Positions 18,171-27,277 of a stretch of 64,000 nucleotides of DNA are shown here, piece by piece (within the stretch, counting starts at the first letter, position 1; the number at the start of each line of letters is the position of its first letter). The position numbers and the translations under genes were made by a program. This DNA is from Pantoea sp. GTDB lineage: Bacteria > Pseudomonadota > Gammaproteobacteria > Enterobacterales > Enterobacteriaceae. The notes beneath the pieces are model-generated. The model had not been told where the DNA came from. It saw nothing but the letters and a program-made list of their open reading frames with translations, and searched no databases. The stretch lies in the NCBI RefSeq assembly GCF_028283705.1, contig NZ_JAPWKD010000014.1:164620-228619 (forward strand). Reading direction: 5' to 3'.

Positions 18171-18898
18171 ATTTTAAGGAAAACTAATGGGCTGGTGAAA
18201 TAAGTAGTTTCCGCTCCTGGCACGAAGCGGACAAACTAACTGAGCTAAAGGTCCGCTGTGAGCGAATAACGGACATATAATTTTTAGAAAATGCGCGATT
18301 TGACGTTATGCAATAAAGTAAAGTTGAATAATTCCGGTCTGCCCGGCGCGTCTCCGGATATTATTTCCGAATGTGCCTTTTCGTCTAGGTGAAAAAGCAC
18401 GATTTCGAGCGGCGGCATGGGGGCGGTGGCAGGCTGATGAACGCTATATGTTGTGTTCAGGTCAGTTGCTGTATACACGACATATTGATTATCCACAGAT
18501 TCTGGGGGTAAGTGCGGGATAACTGGACAGAATTACGGTTGTGTCCAAGTGGGGCGGGAATGCCGTAACAGGGGCTGTCTGCCTGCAGTTACGCGACCGC
18601 ACTGGTGCAAGATTGTGCAGAAGTTATTCAGATGGCGGTGCAGTTGCATTAATCAGCAGCAGACAGAATTTCCGCTCTGCCAGCAGAGGAGGCTATAAAC
18701 GTCTCCTGAGTGACAAAAACATCAATATGCATCAGGCAACGGAGCGCTGGTAAGTGCATTAAGGAGTAATGCACATGCACAACGTACAAGGTGAGGATTA
18801 GAAGGCCCGCTTTTGAAAAGGTTTCACTCGATAAACAGAACATCAGGCAAATGCACATTATGTTCATTGGATTTTATTGGCCGCCGACACCCAATCAT
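18171..18898. other. 728-base gene-free stretch
   Basis: Lies between the two TetR genes, whose 3' ends converge on it. It contains two short inverted repeats of a CCGCT/AGCGG type near 18205-18275, then AT-rich and GC-rich patches with no frame that reads as a protein. Open frames of up to 74 codons have no ribosome-binding sites or family resemblance. It looks like decayed DNA. Confidence 0.5.
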
Positions 18899-19522
18899 TC
18901 AGACGAGGACAGCCACAAATATAATGTCCATGAAATCACGCAGAGGCTCTTCATTGCTATCTGCCCGCATTCTCACCAGCGCCCCCTCCCAGCTGTTCAG
19001 AACAAAACGAGCTAATAGCGCTGCCGGTATTGTCGATTTTATCTCACCTTTTAGTTGAGCTTCAGAGATGCATTTTTCAATTTGCTCAGTCCAGGTGTTG
19101 AAATGATATGAAATTCTCTGGCGTATTTGTTCGCTGTGATCGGCGATTTCCAGCGAGAAATTGCCAAGCAGACATCCCTGAGAGTATTGAGTTGCGATGA
19201 AACTTTCTGCCCGGTTTTGAAAATAGTTTTGTAATCGCTCAAGGGGTGTACGTTCAGGATTTTCAAGCTGACTTTTCAGCTGTGGCAGTGCCTGTTCAAA
19301 ATAGGTATCAATGATTTGTTCTGCGAACGCTTCTTTGCTTTCAAAGTAATTGTAAAACGATCCTTTAGGCACGCCAGCCACGTCAACTATGTCTTTTATA
19401 CCTGTGGCGGAATATCCCATTTGATGAAGCATGTTCATGCCTGCTTTGATGAGGTTTTCCTTCGTACCCGGTTTTGGTTTTGGTCCGCGGCGAGCGGACA
19501 CTACGGTGGTAGGGATTGACAT
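18899..19522 (-). CDS. TetR/AcrR family regulator, NemR/AcuR-like
   Basis: A 207-residue TetR protein with HTH residues about 21-65 (ENLIKAGMNMLHQMGYSATG, then VAGVPKGSFYNYFESKEAF). The C-terminal domain, with SQGCLLGNFSLEIADHSEQI, has the cysteine-containing segment shared by NemR/AcuR-like electrophile sensors. Downstream in the same direction of an oxidoreductase gene and an Old Yellow Enzyme gene, matching the nemR-nemA pairing although the order differs. It may bind the GACCGGTC palindrome upstream of the Old Yellow Enzyme gene. Confidence 0.82.
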   Translation of the reverse strand: MSIPTTVVSARRGPKPKPGTKENLIKAGMNMLHQMGYSATGIKDIVDVAGVPKGSFYNYFESKEAFAEQIIDTYFEQALPQLKSQLENPERTPLERLQNYFQNRAESFIATQYSQGCLLGNFSLEIADHSEQIRQRISYHFNTWTEQIEKCISEAQLKGEIKSTIPAALLARFVLNSWEGALVRMRADSNEEPLRDFMDIIFVAVLV

Positions 19523-19699
19523 GGTATGGCTCTTGATAATATCAGCTCAGAAATTCAGTAGTCGGCCAGCATAGCGTCTGACATATGGGAGACACAAGGC
19601 TGGTTAACCTCCTATGAAGCGCAGTTTCTGATTTGCTGCCCGTGAGGGCAGCATCACAAGGGTAACGGGTTCAGGAACAGTACGTTTCAGAAAAGCAGT

Positions 19700-20362
19700 T
19701 TAATACGCGATAGTAAAACGCTGACGTTCGTGTGCGGGTTGTTCAAGCTCATCGACCAGAGCAATCGCATAGTCTTCAAAAGATACGGTGTTCTTACCGT
19801 TGCTGTCGAAGAGGACGTCGTCACCACCCAGGCGGAACTTACCGGTGCGCTCACCTGGTGCAATCATCATTGGCGGACTGAAGTAAGTCCAGTTGATTTC
19901 AGATGCGCGCAGCGCACTGAATGCTTTAACATGTGATTTGGCGATCGCAACATAGGGTTCAGGCCAGTAGCCGGAATCAAGTACAGAGACGCCGGGTGAA
20001 AACCACAGAGAACCGGCGCCACCAACGACGAGCAGACGAGGTACGCCAGCTTTCTTCACTGCTGAGATTGCGCGTTCAGTAACCCCTACCAGTTGATCGG
20101 TATAGCTCTGGTCTGATGTGTAACGGGGATCACTGCTTGAAGGGCCAAACGCACTCACAACCGCATCTGTTCCTGAGATGATCTTCGCCAGACGTTCTGT
20201 GTCAGTCAGGTCGTCCTGCACGCATGAGATGTTATCGGGCAAATCTTTAGGTAATTTGTCGAGATTACGGGCCACCGCAATGACTTCGTGTCCTCGGCGG
20301 ATCAGTTCAGCCAGAGTCGTGCTACCGGCGTTTCCGGTAGCTGCCAGAAGTGCGATTTTCAT
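19700..20362 (-). CDS. NAD(P)H-binding oxidoreductase (atypical SDR, NmrA-like)
   Basis: A 220-residue Rossmann protein. The dinucleotide motif is AATGNAGSTT (residues 8-17), followed by a charged loop ARNLDKLP suited to NADP(H), and a VVSAFGPSSS segment. It lacks the YxxxK pair of classical SDRs, placing it in the NAD(P)H-binding, NmrA-like group that includes flavin or biliverdin reductase-like proteins. It lies 69 bases after the Old Yellow Enzyme gene and is probably in its operon; one possibility is support of electrophile or quinone reduction. Confidence 0.8.
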   Translation of the reverse strand: MKIALLAATGNAGSTTLAELIRRGHEVIAVARNLDKLPKDLPDNISCVQDDLTDTERLAKIISGTDAVVSAFGPSSSDPRYTSDQSYTDQLVGVTERAISAVKKAGVPRLLVVGGAGSLWFSPGVSVLDSGYWPEPYVAIAKSHVKAFSALRASEINWTYFSPPMMIAPGERTGKFRLGGDDVLFDSNGKNTVSFEDYAIALVDELEQPAHERQRFTIAY

Positions 20363-20431
20363 GATTCAATTTCCTGTATATATAGGTATGCAATCTTTGT
20401 CGTGGTGTATGACTTCAAAGGATGATTATTT

Positions 20432-21541
20432 TTAAGACTGACTTGCCACGTTTTCCAGAGCCGGATAGTCCACATATCCTTCAGCTCCACCGCCGTAGAA
20501 TGTGGCGCGGTTGTAATGATTCAGTGGTGCATTTACTGCGAAACGGGCGGGCAGGTCCGGGTTAGCAATAAATGAACGGCCAAATGCGATGGCGTCTGCT
20601 CTCCCTTCACGGATCGCTTCATCAGCGCTCTCGCTGCTAAATCCCCCCGCCAGGATAAGCGTTCGTTTCCAGAATGGGCGAAGCTGATCAACTGATTGCG
20701 GCTCACCGATCTGCATACCTCCACCGCCACGGGCTTCAATAATGCTCACGTAAGCAATATTGAGCTTTTCCAGCTGTGGGAGAACATAGCTGTAAAGGGC
20801 TACTGGATCGGAATCGCCAACATCGTTGTAAGTGCCAAAAGGTGAAAGGCGAACACCCACGCGCTCTGCGCCACAGATCGCACTGACTGCCTCTGTCACC
20901 TCAAGCAGCAAACGAGCGCGGTTCTCAAAGGAACCACCATAAATATCGGTACGTTGGTTTGAACTGTCATGCAGGAACTGCTCCAGCAGATAACCATTGG
21001 CACCGTGAACCTCAACACCATCGAATCCCGCAGCCATAGCATTACGGGCAGCCTGGCAATATGCTTCGATAACTCCCGGAATTTCCGCAAGTGTTAACGC
21101 ATGAGGAGTTTCATACTCAACCTTTTCCCATTTGGGCGTCAGTGAAGTTTCAGTTGTAATCGGGATAGCTGACGGGGCCACGGGCAGGGTATTGCCAGGC
21201 TGAAAGCTGGAGTGCGATGAACGACCAACGTGCCACAGCTGCAGGAAGATAAGCCCCCCTTTTGCGTGAACGGCATCAGTCACTTTTTTCCATCCTGCGA
21301 TTTGTTCCTGAGAATGAATGCCGGGCGTTGCCGGATATCCTTGCCCGCCTGGCGTTATCTGGGTTGCTTCAGAGATAATCAGGCCCCCTTCCGAAGCACG
21401 CTGTCCATAATATTCAGGTGCTAATGCGTTTGGCACGTTACCTTCTCCGGCTCGCATACGAGTCAGAGGTGCCATAACCACGCGATGTTTCAGTGTGTAT
21501 CGCCCCAGCTCAAGTGGGGATAAAAGTGCATTCAAAGACAT
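20432..21541 (-). CDS. Old Yellow Enzyme family alkene reductase (NemA-like)
   Basis: A 369-residue FMN-dependent ene-reductase. The fold is a TIM barrel starting LLSPLELGRYTLKHRVVMAP with the substrate-binding pair in GVEVHGANGYLLEQF (HxxN, about residues 178-181), the FMN-contact RxR region TRMRAGEG, and the phosphate-binding LILAGGFSSES and AIAFGRSFIANPDL. E. coli NemA, the closest named relative by sequence impression, reduces N-ethylmaleimide, nitrate esters and other electrophiles. First gene of a probable operon with the NmrA-like gene and the TetR gene. Confidence 0.88.
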   Translation of the reverse strand: MSLNALLSPLELGRYTLKHRVVMAPLTRMRAGEGNVPNALAPEYYGQRASEGGLIISEATQITPGGQGYPATPGIHSQEQIAGWKKVTDAVHAKGGLIFLQLWHVGRSSHSSFQPGNTLPVAPSAIPITTETSLTPKWEKVEYETPHALTLAEIPGVIEAYCQAARNAMAAGFDGVEVHGANGYLLEQFLHDSSNQRTDIYGGSFENRARLLLEVTEAVSAICGAERVGVRLSPFGTYNDVGDSDPVALYSYVLPQLEKLNIAYVSIIEARGGGGMQIGEPQSVDQLRPFWKRTLILAGGFSSESADEAIREGRADAIAFGRSFIANPDLPARFAVNAPLNHYNRATFYGGGAEGYVDYPALENVASQS

Positions 21542-21611
21542 TTAATGACCTCAGTGTCTGTTGGACTTTAAGCGATAACTACTGTTAGATACCGCGCATA
21601 AATAATAATAT

Positions 21612-21619
21612 GACCGGTC
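21612..21619. promoter_or_regulatory. GACCGGTC palindrome upstream of the Old Yellow Enzyme gene
   Basis: A perfect 8-base palindrome, 70 bases upstream of the start codon, in an AT-rich promoter-like context. Its core resembles the GACC/GGTC half-sites described for NemR-type TetR regulators. Only one copy is seen here. Confidence 0.45.
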
Positions 21620-22160
21620 GTCTTGAATAAGTCAACATACCTTCTTGACTCAGTTTGGCTGGTACAGATCCGAAGCAGGAAGATACCGGGTTGATTGGTA
21701 ATTAGAAGATGAAGCGCTTTTATTTGAGGCAGCTTATGCACCGGCGCATCGATGCCGGATTGTGCCAGCAGTTATTCAGATGATTGCTCAACAGCAGCTG
21801 GCGCAATGCCAGCAATGGACAGGATAACCCTTGAAATTCTAAGAGAGCGCAAACATGCCAAAAAATAAGCAACTGAACGTCTGCTCATGGCACACAGCTG
21901 ACGCAAGTTATCACAAGCTGATGCACCTTCTGCTCTCTGGCTGGTCCCGCTGAACTGCAACATATGAGTTTTGATTTCAGTAGCTGGAATCTGATGGCGA
22001 ATGGCAAGGTAACTTCAGCGCGAAAAGTATAATGTTCAGAAAAGTTATAACGATTCAGGTGGGATACTACCTTTAATTTGCCTGTCATCAACAGGGTTAC
22101 GTATGATACCCAGCACCAGCCACTAGAAACATTGCCTTTATACGCAAGGGGGACTCAATA
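21620..22160. other. gene-free stretch before the RES gene
   Basis: No convincing gene. Several short frames on both strands have no family resemblance or ribosome-binding site. The promoter of the RES gene should be in the last 100 bases. The left end holds the promoter of the divergent Old Yellow Enzyme gene. Confidence 0.45.
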
Positions 22161-22855
22161 ATGAAATCAAAATCAGAAAGCCCCCAAACGATAAAGAAAA
22201 TCAACCTGTTGCATCCTCAAAACCGACCGTCATGAGCGAACATGACAAAGCCGTGCTTGCCAAAATAGCGCAGTTGCCGGATGACCTTTTCGGTAAATGT
22301 GAACGGCAAGTGGACAAAGGCACGAAAACCTATCGCCTTCAGCGCGAATCCCATGGTGGAAATAGCGTCTTTTTCAATCAGGATGGCGAGGACTGTCGTT
22401 ACAATCTGGTGGATGGAACAACAACAGGCGCGATGTACCTTGCCGAATCCCCTGAGACAGCCTTAAAAGAAGTATTCCAGAACAAAAAGGGCCTTAAAGA
22501 GTCAGACCTCGATGATTATTTTATGGGGGTTATCGTGCTGGAAAAAGACATGAAGGTGTTGCAGATTCAGGAGCTGATTAAAGGTTCCCGGCTGACCCTG
22601 AATGATGTCACGACGTCAACGCGTGCGGTCACCCAGCAACTTGCGCGGAGAGTACATAAAGCAGGGTTTGATGGCATGTATTATCCGTCGAACGTCACCG
22701 GCGAGGAGTGTCTGGTGCTCTGGCACCACAAACCTGCAGGAGAAGGGGTTGCCACCACACTTGAGCAAACCTGTCTGAGCGACTATGAGCTGGAGGGCAG
22801 GGAAACGGCTGACATCCTTGTCAATGACCTGGGCATTTCCGTCGAGGAAGGATAA
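22161..22855 (+). CDS. RES-domain protein (NAD+-degrading toxin family), with 5' frameshift
   Basis: The RES domain is clear from residue 30 or so: TYRLQRES, TGAMYLAESPETALKEVF and a C-terminal MYYPSNVTGEECLVLW segment with the conserved arginine, tyrosine and glutamate positions. RES toxins degrade intracellular NAD+. The best ribosome-binding site (AAGGGGGAC) precedes the ATG at 22161, but that frame stops after 24 codons at the ATG of 22232. If the CCCCC run at about 22182-22186 had one more C, the reading would continue as KSESPPNDKENQPVASSKPT into MSEHDKAVLAKI. Expression from 22232 alone is possible but that ATG lacks a ribosome-binding site. Converges on an HTH gene with 6 bases between stops. 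Confidence 0.75.
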
Positions 22856-22861
22856 GCGTTA

Positions 22862-23542
22862 TCAGGCCGGATCCTGTGAGCCAAAAAGCCTTGCCAGACG
22901 GTGCAGCTCTTCCATCACCATCGGGGCGGGATTGCTTTTCAGCACTTCAGCAACGGTGAAAGGTTTTCCGTTAGATGGATAACCGTCCAGCACCGTATTA
23001 CGCTCTTCCATAAAGAAAGAATACTGCATACGGTCGCTGAATTTTCCTAAGTGCGCCAGCAACTCTTTCACGCCTTTGAGGACACCGTCTTCTGAGATTT
23101 TTTCGTCATCGGTAAACTGAAAAACGGGATAGTAAAATTCCCCATCCAGATCGATGGCGAGCAGCCTGCCATTTTTTCTCCAGGTATTCACCGTGGTTTT
23201 GGTTTTACCGAGGGTCGTGGCCGCCTCTGCTGTTGACAGCACACCGCCGTCAGCCGCAAGGGTCTGAGTGAACATGATCTTGCTTTTCAACCGTCGCTGG
23301 AGGCGCTTTTTCTCTTTGGTCTGACTCTGGATCGCAAGTTCGGTACTGTATTGCGCAATCAGGTTGAAGGCGAAAACCAGGTCTGTCTGCGCCATGTTTT
23401 CCGCGCTGACACTGGTTTTACCCGCTCGGATATTGTCAGCCACTTCACCGATGATGTTGAGCAATCTGTCTGCGGAAGTGACGGAAAAAAGACTGTCGGA
23501 GGAGCCAGCATGCGCATGGCGTTTATGCGTGGTTGTGGTCAT
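22862..23542 (-). CDS. HTH protein, candidate antitoxin for the RES gene
   Basis: A 226-residue soluble protein not assigned to a named family. A helix-turn-helix is likely in the middle: STAEAATTLGKTKTTVNTWR followed by NGRLLAIDLDG (about residues 104-135), resembling MerR or excisionase-type wings. A basic coiled stretch (QTKEKKRLQRRLKSK) precedes it. The C-terminal part, with ERNTVLDGYPSNGKPFTVAE and an ending LARLFGSQ, is reminiscent of the toxin-binding domain of Xre/MbcA/ParS antitoxins. Strong AGGAGGG ribosome-binding site. Its promoter contains an 11-base inverted repeat. The orientation, convergent with the RES gene, is unlike the usual antitoxin-toxin operon. Confidence 0.65.
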   Translation of the reverse strand: MTTTTHKRHAHAGSSDSLFSVTSADRLLNIIGEVADNIRAGKTSVSAENMAQTDLVFAFNLIAQYSTELAIQSQTKEKKRLQRRLKSKIMFTQTLAADGGVLSTAEAATTLGKTKTTVNTWRKNGRLLAIDLDGEFYYPVFQFTDDEKISEDGVLKGVKELLAHLGKFSDRMQYSFFMEERNTVLDGYPSNGKPFTVAEVLKSNPAPMVMEELHRLARLFGSQDPA

Positions 23543-23556
23543 AAATATTCCCTCCT

Positions 23557-23598
23557 CTTTTCGATTTTATCTCCTGAATACTACTGCAAATCGAAAAG
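23557..23598. promoter_or_regulatory. 11-base inverted repeat upstream of the HTH gene
   Basis: CTTTTCGATTT (23557-23567) and its exact complement AAATCGAAAAG (23588-23598) are separated by 20 bases and end 14 bases before the HTH start. Suits a repressor dimer or tetramer; autoregulation by the HTH protein is the simplest reading. Confidence 0.6.
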
Positions 23599-23660
23599 TT
23601 GCGCAACATTTGCTCGCATGGTCTGCCACCAGCGCGATGGCTGGCAGCCGCTTATATCAC

Positions 23661-24053
23661 TCAGGACGAGACTTTGCCGCGCGGATCGTCAATATGCTGT
23701 TTTGCCACGTCATAGCGGATGCCTTCCCGATGAAGGATACGCACATTTTTTACCACCGTCGCCAGCGCCTTGAGGAAGGTTGCGGAGTGTTCATGGCGTT
23801 CATAGGCTTCAATGTCTGCCCAGCCTTCTGATAAATGGAAGGCGTCGGGATTCACTAAATCCCGTGAAAAGGCATAGAAGACACACCCCGGCAATTGCTG
23901 TGCTGCCTGCATTTCAGGCTTAACTGCTTCGATAAATGTCTGGCGGTCATCCGGATGTACGCGGTAGTAAGCACTGACGATGATTTCAGTCGGTTGCGTT
24001 TTGTCATGGTCGCCCGTAGATGAGATGCGTGTGTCGATAGTTTGCTGATTCAT
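23661..24053 (-). CDS. antibiotic biosynthesis monooxygenase (ABM) family protein
   Basis: A 130-residue protein. After a polar 20-residue N-terminus the ABM ferredoxin-like fold is seen: EIIVSAYYRVHPDDRQTFIE, then PGCVFYAFSRDLVNPDAFHL and the SEGWADIEAYERHEHS segment with histidines. Members are small quinol or heme-degrading monooxygenases or simple stress proteins. It follows the NTF2-like gene by 29 bases in the same direction, so they are likely co-transcribed. The substrate is unknown. Confidence 0.82.
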   Translation of the reverse strand: MNQQTIDTRISSTGDHDKTQPTEIIVSAYYRVHPDDRQTFIEAVKPEMQAAQQLPGCVFYAFSRDLVNPDAFHLSEGWADIEAYERHEHSATFLKALATVVKNVRILHREGIRYDVAKQHIDDPRGKVSS

Positions 24054-24082
24054 TTCATGCTCCTGATGATTTAAAAAGTGAC

Positions 24083-24484
24083 TTAGCCCTGTTCACCGGA
24101 AAACGCACGCCATGCGGCCAGCGTATCCAGTGATTCCCGCAATAGTTTGATCTTGCCGTCTTCTGCCACCAGACGACCGGCATAGGTCTGTTTATAGACG
24201 CGGTCAGTACCTGCAATGCCCGCTTCGACACTGTATTCACCGAACGCCTGGGTCGGCGTATCAATCAGGAACTGAATATTACGGAATTTAAAATCCGGAA
24301 CCTTGTTCAGCAATCCGGCAATAAAGGCTTCGATTTCCTGCGGACCCTGCACACGATGCGGCAGGCCCAGCGTCTGGAGATAGGGTAATTCCAGCACACC
24401 GTCAGCGGCGAAAAGGGCAGCGGCGGTGTGGGGGTTCTGGATGCTGTCGAGATAATTTTGCAGTAGCTGCACGGCTGTTTTCAT
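24083..24484 (-). CDS. NTF2-like/SnoaL-like protein
   Basis: A 133-residue cytoplasmic protein with the cone-shaped alpha+beta barrel layout: LLQNYLDSIQNPHTAAALFA, LELPYLQTLG, a FKFRNIQFLID strand pair and a C-terminal LLRESLDTLAAW. Family members are isomerases, dehydratases or binding proteins; nothing fixes the activity. A longer in-frame start 30 codons upstream is rejected because AGGAG lies 10 bases before the ATG at 24484. Its ABM neighbour suggests a two-gene unit. Confidence 0.78.
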   Translation of the reverse strand: MKTAVQLLQNYLDSIQNPHTAAALFAADGVLELPYLQTLGLPHRVQGPQEIEAFIAGLLNKVPDFKFRNIQFLIDTPTQAFGEYSVEAGIAGTDRVYKQTYAGRLVAEDGKIKLLRESLDTLAAWRAFSGEQG

Positions 24485-24619
24485 GATGCATTTGCTCCTG
24501 AAGTTGTCATGGTCCGCCCGGTTTCGGCGGTGTGAAATCACAATAATCAACTTCGGGAATTTGCAAAACAGCAAAGAATGAAACCCATCATTTCAATTGT
24601 GAATTGATGGGCGTAGATA

Positions 24620-25537
24620 TCAGCCGCGCCAGCGCCAGTCGGGTTCACTCAGATGACGGGCAAAGAAGTCGGAGAGCACTCTGACCTTGAGCGGGCGACT
24701 GCGCGAGGTCGGGGTGACGAAATACAGGCCGCCCTGGGTCATGGTCCATTCCTCAAGCAAACGCACCAAGCGACCATCGCGCAGATACTCAGTCGCGATA
24801 AATTCCGGTAGTTCAGAGATACCCAGCCCTGCAAGTAACGGTGGGAGCAGCGCATCGGAATTTGTCACCCGCAAAGGGCCGTTCGGCACAATGTCTTCCT
24901 GTAAGCCAGTAGTGTGGGTGAAACGCCATACCTGACTGCGTGCGCGATAGGCATAACTGAAACATTGGCGTGTGGAAAGTTCCCTGGGATGACAAGGGGC
25001 ACCGTGCTCAGCAAGATAAGCCGGGGTCGCTACAAGGAACTGTGTCACCGCGCACAGGCGTCGCGCCACCAGCGAGGAATCCGGCAATGCCGCAATACGT
25101 AATGCCGCATCGAAGCCTTCGGCGATCAGATCCACCGATGCATCGGAGAGATGCAGGTCCACACTCAGCTCCGGGAACTGGCGCATCAGTTCTGGCATCA
25201 GCGGTGCTACCCAGCGCAGGCCAAAGGACATAGGCACGGCAAGGCGCACCTGCCCGCGTGGCTGAACGGAAAGCTCATGAGCTTCACTCTCGACTTCTTC
25301 TGCCTGACGATACATCTCCGATGCTTTCGCCGACATGCTCTGACCGAACTCCGTCAGCGCCAGCTGGCGGGAGGTACGGTTAAACAGCCTGCCGCCCAGT
25401 CGCTCTTCAAGACGGGCCACGGCACGTGACACCGTAGGTACGGATACGCCCATCACACGCGCCGCGGCGGCGAATGAACCTTCTTCTGCCACCTTGGCAA
25501 ACATCGCCAGTCCTTCAAAGTCGGGGAATTTGTTCAT
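24620..25537 (-). CDS. LysR family regulator (intact paralogue of 9456-10299)
   Basis: A 305-residue LysR regulator: HTH in [20 protein letters not shown] and [18 protein letters not shown] (residues 9-47), then an effector domain. Divergent from the fused VOC/SnoaL gene at 25679, which it probably controls; the intergenic TTCAAA-N9-TTTGAA site and the sequence around it are conserved in the decayed copy near 10.3 kb. In-frame codons upstream of 25537 overlap the conserved intergenic region and are not coding. It is followed by a divergent set of small oxygenase and NTF2-like genes. Confidence 0.88.
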   Translation of the reverse strand: MNKFPDFEGLAMFAKVAEEGSFAAAARVMGVSVPTVSRAVARLEERLGGRLFNRTSRQLALTEFGQSMSAKASEMYRQAEEVESEAHELSVQPRGQVRLAVPMSFGLRWVAPLMPELMRQFPELSVDLHLSDASVDLIAEGFDAALRIAALPDSSLVARRLCAVTQFLVATPAYLAEHGAPCHPRELSTRQCFSYAYRARSQVWRFTHTTGLQEDIVPNGPLRVTNSDALLPPLLAGLGISELPEFIATEYLRDGRLVRLLEEWTMTQGGLYFVTPTSRSRPLKVRVLSDFFARHLSEPDWRWRG

Positions 25538-25558
25538 TTCAAATCTGCAATGATGAGT

Positions 25559-25579
25559 TTCAAACCATTCTATTTTGAA
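25559..25579. promoter_or_regulatory. candidate LysR operator upstream of the fused VOC/SnoaL gene
   Basis: TTCAAA-N9-TTTGAA, matching the site at 10321-10341 except for one spacer base. Lies between the divergent LysR and VOC/SnoaL starts. Confidence 0.55.
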
Positions 25580-25678
25580 GGGAACGATTCGTCGATATGC
25601 TTTTTCCATCGCGACAACAACCGCTGTCGTTAATGACAAACAAACATTGAACAGCAAACTGGAAAAAGGAAGACATAA

Positions 25679-26608
25679 ATGAAAATCAACCACATCGCTT
25701 CAACTCTCTTCGCCTCCACGCTGTTACTGGGCATGGCCAGTGCATCCGCTCCGGCATTCAGCGCGTCTGCGTCACCGGTGGTGAGCATTTCGGGCGTGGA
25801 TCATGCTGGCATCAACGTGCCGGACATTGGCAAAGCGATTGCGTTCTTCCAGACCACCTTCGGGGCGCAGCTGGAATCAGATATTACTCCCGGAGCCATT
25901 CCCGACGCCTGGAAAGCCGCATTTAACTGGCGTCAGTCCAGCGACTTAAAGCGCTTTGTGATGATGCGTTTGCCGGATGGCACCGGGGTTGAGCTGTTCC
26001 AGTACAGTGGTGAGCAGATCAATCATCAGCATCCACATGAAGATGACGATGCCGCCACCCATATTGCGCTGAGAACGGCGGATGTCCTGTCCAGCTATCA
26101 GGCCATTAAAAAGGCGGGGCTGAAGACGCTGAACGAACCCGTGACCAACGCCGACGGCACCCAGTGGTTTTACTTCCTGACGCCGTGGGGTTCGCAGATT
26201 GAACTGGTCGGCAAGGTGAAAAAAGGCACAGATGTGAACATCGGCACCCAACAGGTTGCACCATCAGGTTTGCAACAGTTAATCGATCGCCATTTTGCTA
26301 TCTGGAACAATACCGATGCGGTTGATCGGGCAAAAGGATTCGCCGATGTCTACACGCCAGACTTTTTCGTTGCCGATTATGATGGCCTGTTCGAAGGCGC
26401 TGAACGGGTCACCGCCGCGATTAATCGAGTGCAGTCGCAGCATCCCGGGTTTATCTTTACCCCGGCCCCAGTCGAGTGGAATCATGGCGTTGCCAGAGTG
26501 ACATGGGGTTATGGTCCTAAAGAGGATCCGTACCGGGTGCGTGGCGAGGATGTGATGACTGTCAGCAACGGGAAACTGTCGAGCGCGCGGGTATTTCTCA
26601 ATAAATGA
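25679..26608 (+). CDS. exported VOC-SnoaL fusion protein
   Basis: A 309-residue protein with a signal peptide (MKINHIASTLFASTLLLGMA, cleavage after AFSA), a VOC domain (about 30-180, ending SQIELVGKVKKG) and an SnoaL/NTF2-like domain (about 188-309, starting VAPSGLQQLIDRHFAIWNN). The first domain matches the separate protein at 10428 and the second the mature part of the one at 10994. In the fusion the second signal peptide is absent and the joint is a short linker (GTDVNIGTQQ). The start follows GGAAGACATAA. Divergent from its presumed LysR regulator. Export to the periplasm is predicted; the reaction is unknown. Confidence 0.85.
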   Translation: MKINHIASTLFASTLLLGMASASAPAFSASASPVVSISGVDHAGINVPDIGKAIAFFQTTFGAQLESDITPGAIPDAWKAAFNWRQSSDLKRFVMMRLPDGTGVELFQYSGEQINHQHPHEDDDAATHIALRTADVLSSYQAIKKAGLKTLNEPVTNADGTQWFYFLTPWGSQIELVGKVKKGTDVNIGTQQVAPSGLQQLIDRHFAIWNNTDAVDRAKGFADVYTPDFFVADYDGLFEGAERVTAAINRVQSQHPGFIFTPAPVEWNHGVARVTWGYGPKEDPYRVRGEDVMTVSNGKLSSARVFLNK

Positions 26609-26658
26609 CACTGATAGCTGGCAGGTAATATTATCTGCCAGCGAATCATCCTGTTAGT

Positions 26659-27039
26659 TTAAGGGGTTCTTTCAAACGGACCGGTGTAATCAAAAAAACC
26701 GTTACGGCAATCCAGAATAACATTTGCCGAGTATTTTCCTTTTTCACCAAGAACCAGCAGCTCGCCGGACCAACTGTTATCGGCGAAGGTTGGATGAGTA
26801 ATAAAGGTCACCTTTGAGAATCCAATGGCGTTGGGGCTTTCATCTTTTGCCGCCATGCGAAACCATGACTGAACAAATTCGGTTTTTACCTGCTCAGCAT
26901 CAAAATTGGGACAGGCTTTCTGAAACTCTTCACTGGCAGGGAAAATTCGGGAAAAAGCCATCATGAGAAAGAGCGCTGAAACTGTCAGAACTACGCCGAT
27001 AAATATCATCAGTAAACTGTAAGCGATTTTTCTTACCAT
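26659..27039 (-). CDS. small membrane-anchored protein of unknown function
   Basis: A 126-residue protein. Residues 6-30 (IAYSLLMIFIGVVLTVSALF) form one transmembrane segment or uncleaved signal anchor; the rest is a soluble domain with two cysteines (KACPNF and LDCRNGFFDYTG) that could pair in the periplasm. No family is recognised. It is convergent with the VOC-SnoaL gene and separated from the next operon by 238 bases. Coding is supported by length, an in-frame ATG and sensible composition. Confidence 0.65.
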   Translation of the reverse strand: MVRKIAYSLLMIFIGVVLTVSALFLMMAFSRIFPASEEFQKACPNFDAEQVKTEFVQSWFRMAAKDESPNAIGFSKVTFITHPTFADNSWSGELLVLGEKGKYSANVILDCRNGFFDYTGPFERTP

Positions 27040-27277
27040 CCACGAATCTCCCTGTGTGATACACGCTTTTCAACCCTGTACCGGACTGCAGTATGCAGCT
27101 CGCCAACATTGGGTAGCGGGTATAATTACCACTCTATTTACACCTTAAACCAGCCTGACAGAGTCACGTATGTAAGGAAGAATATACGATAGTATCTCCC
27201 CATTTTGCATCCCAAAGAGATATGACAACCGATGTTCAAACGATAATGCGGTGGATATTCACCACCGCTGTATTATC

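Noticed and set aside
18604..21800. Weak similarity between about 18610-18650 and 21750-21790 (a shared ATTGTGC and GTTATTCAGATG context)
   Set aside because: Too short and too diverged to call a repeat; no gene explains it.
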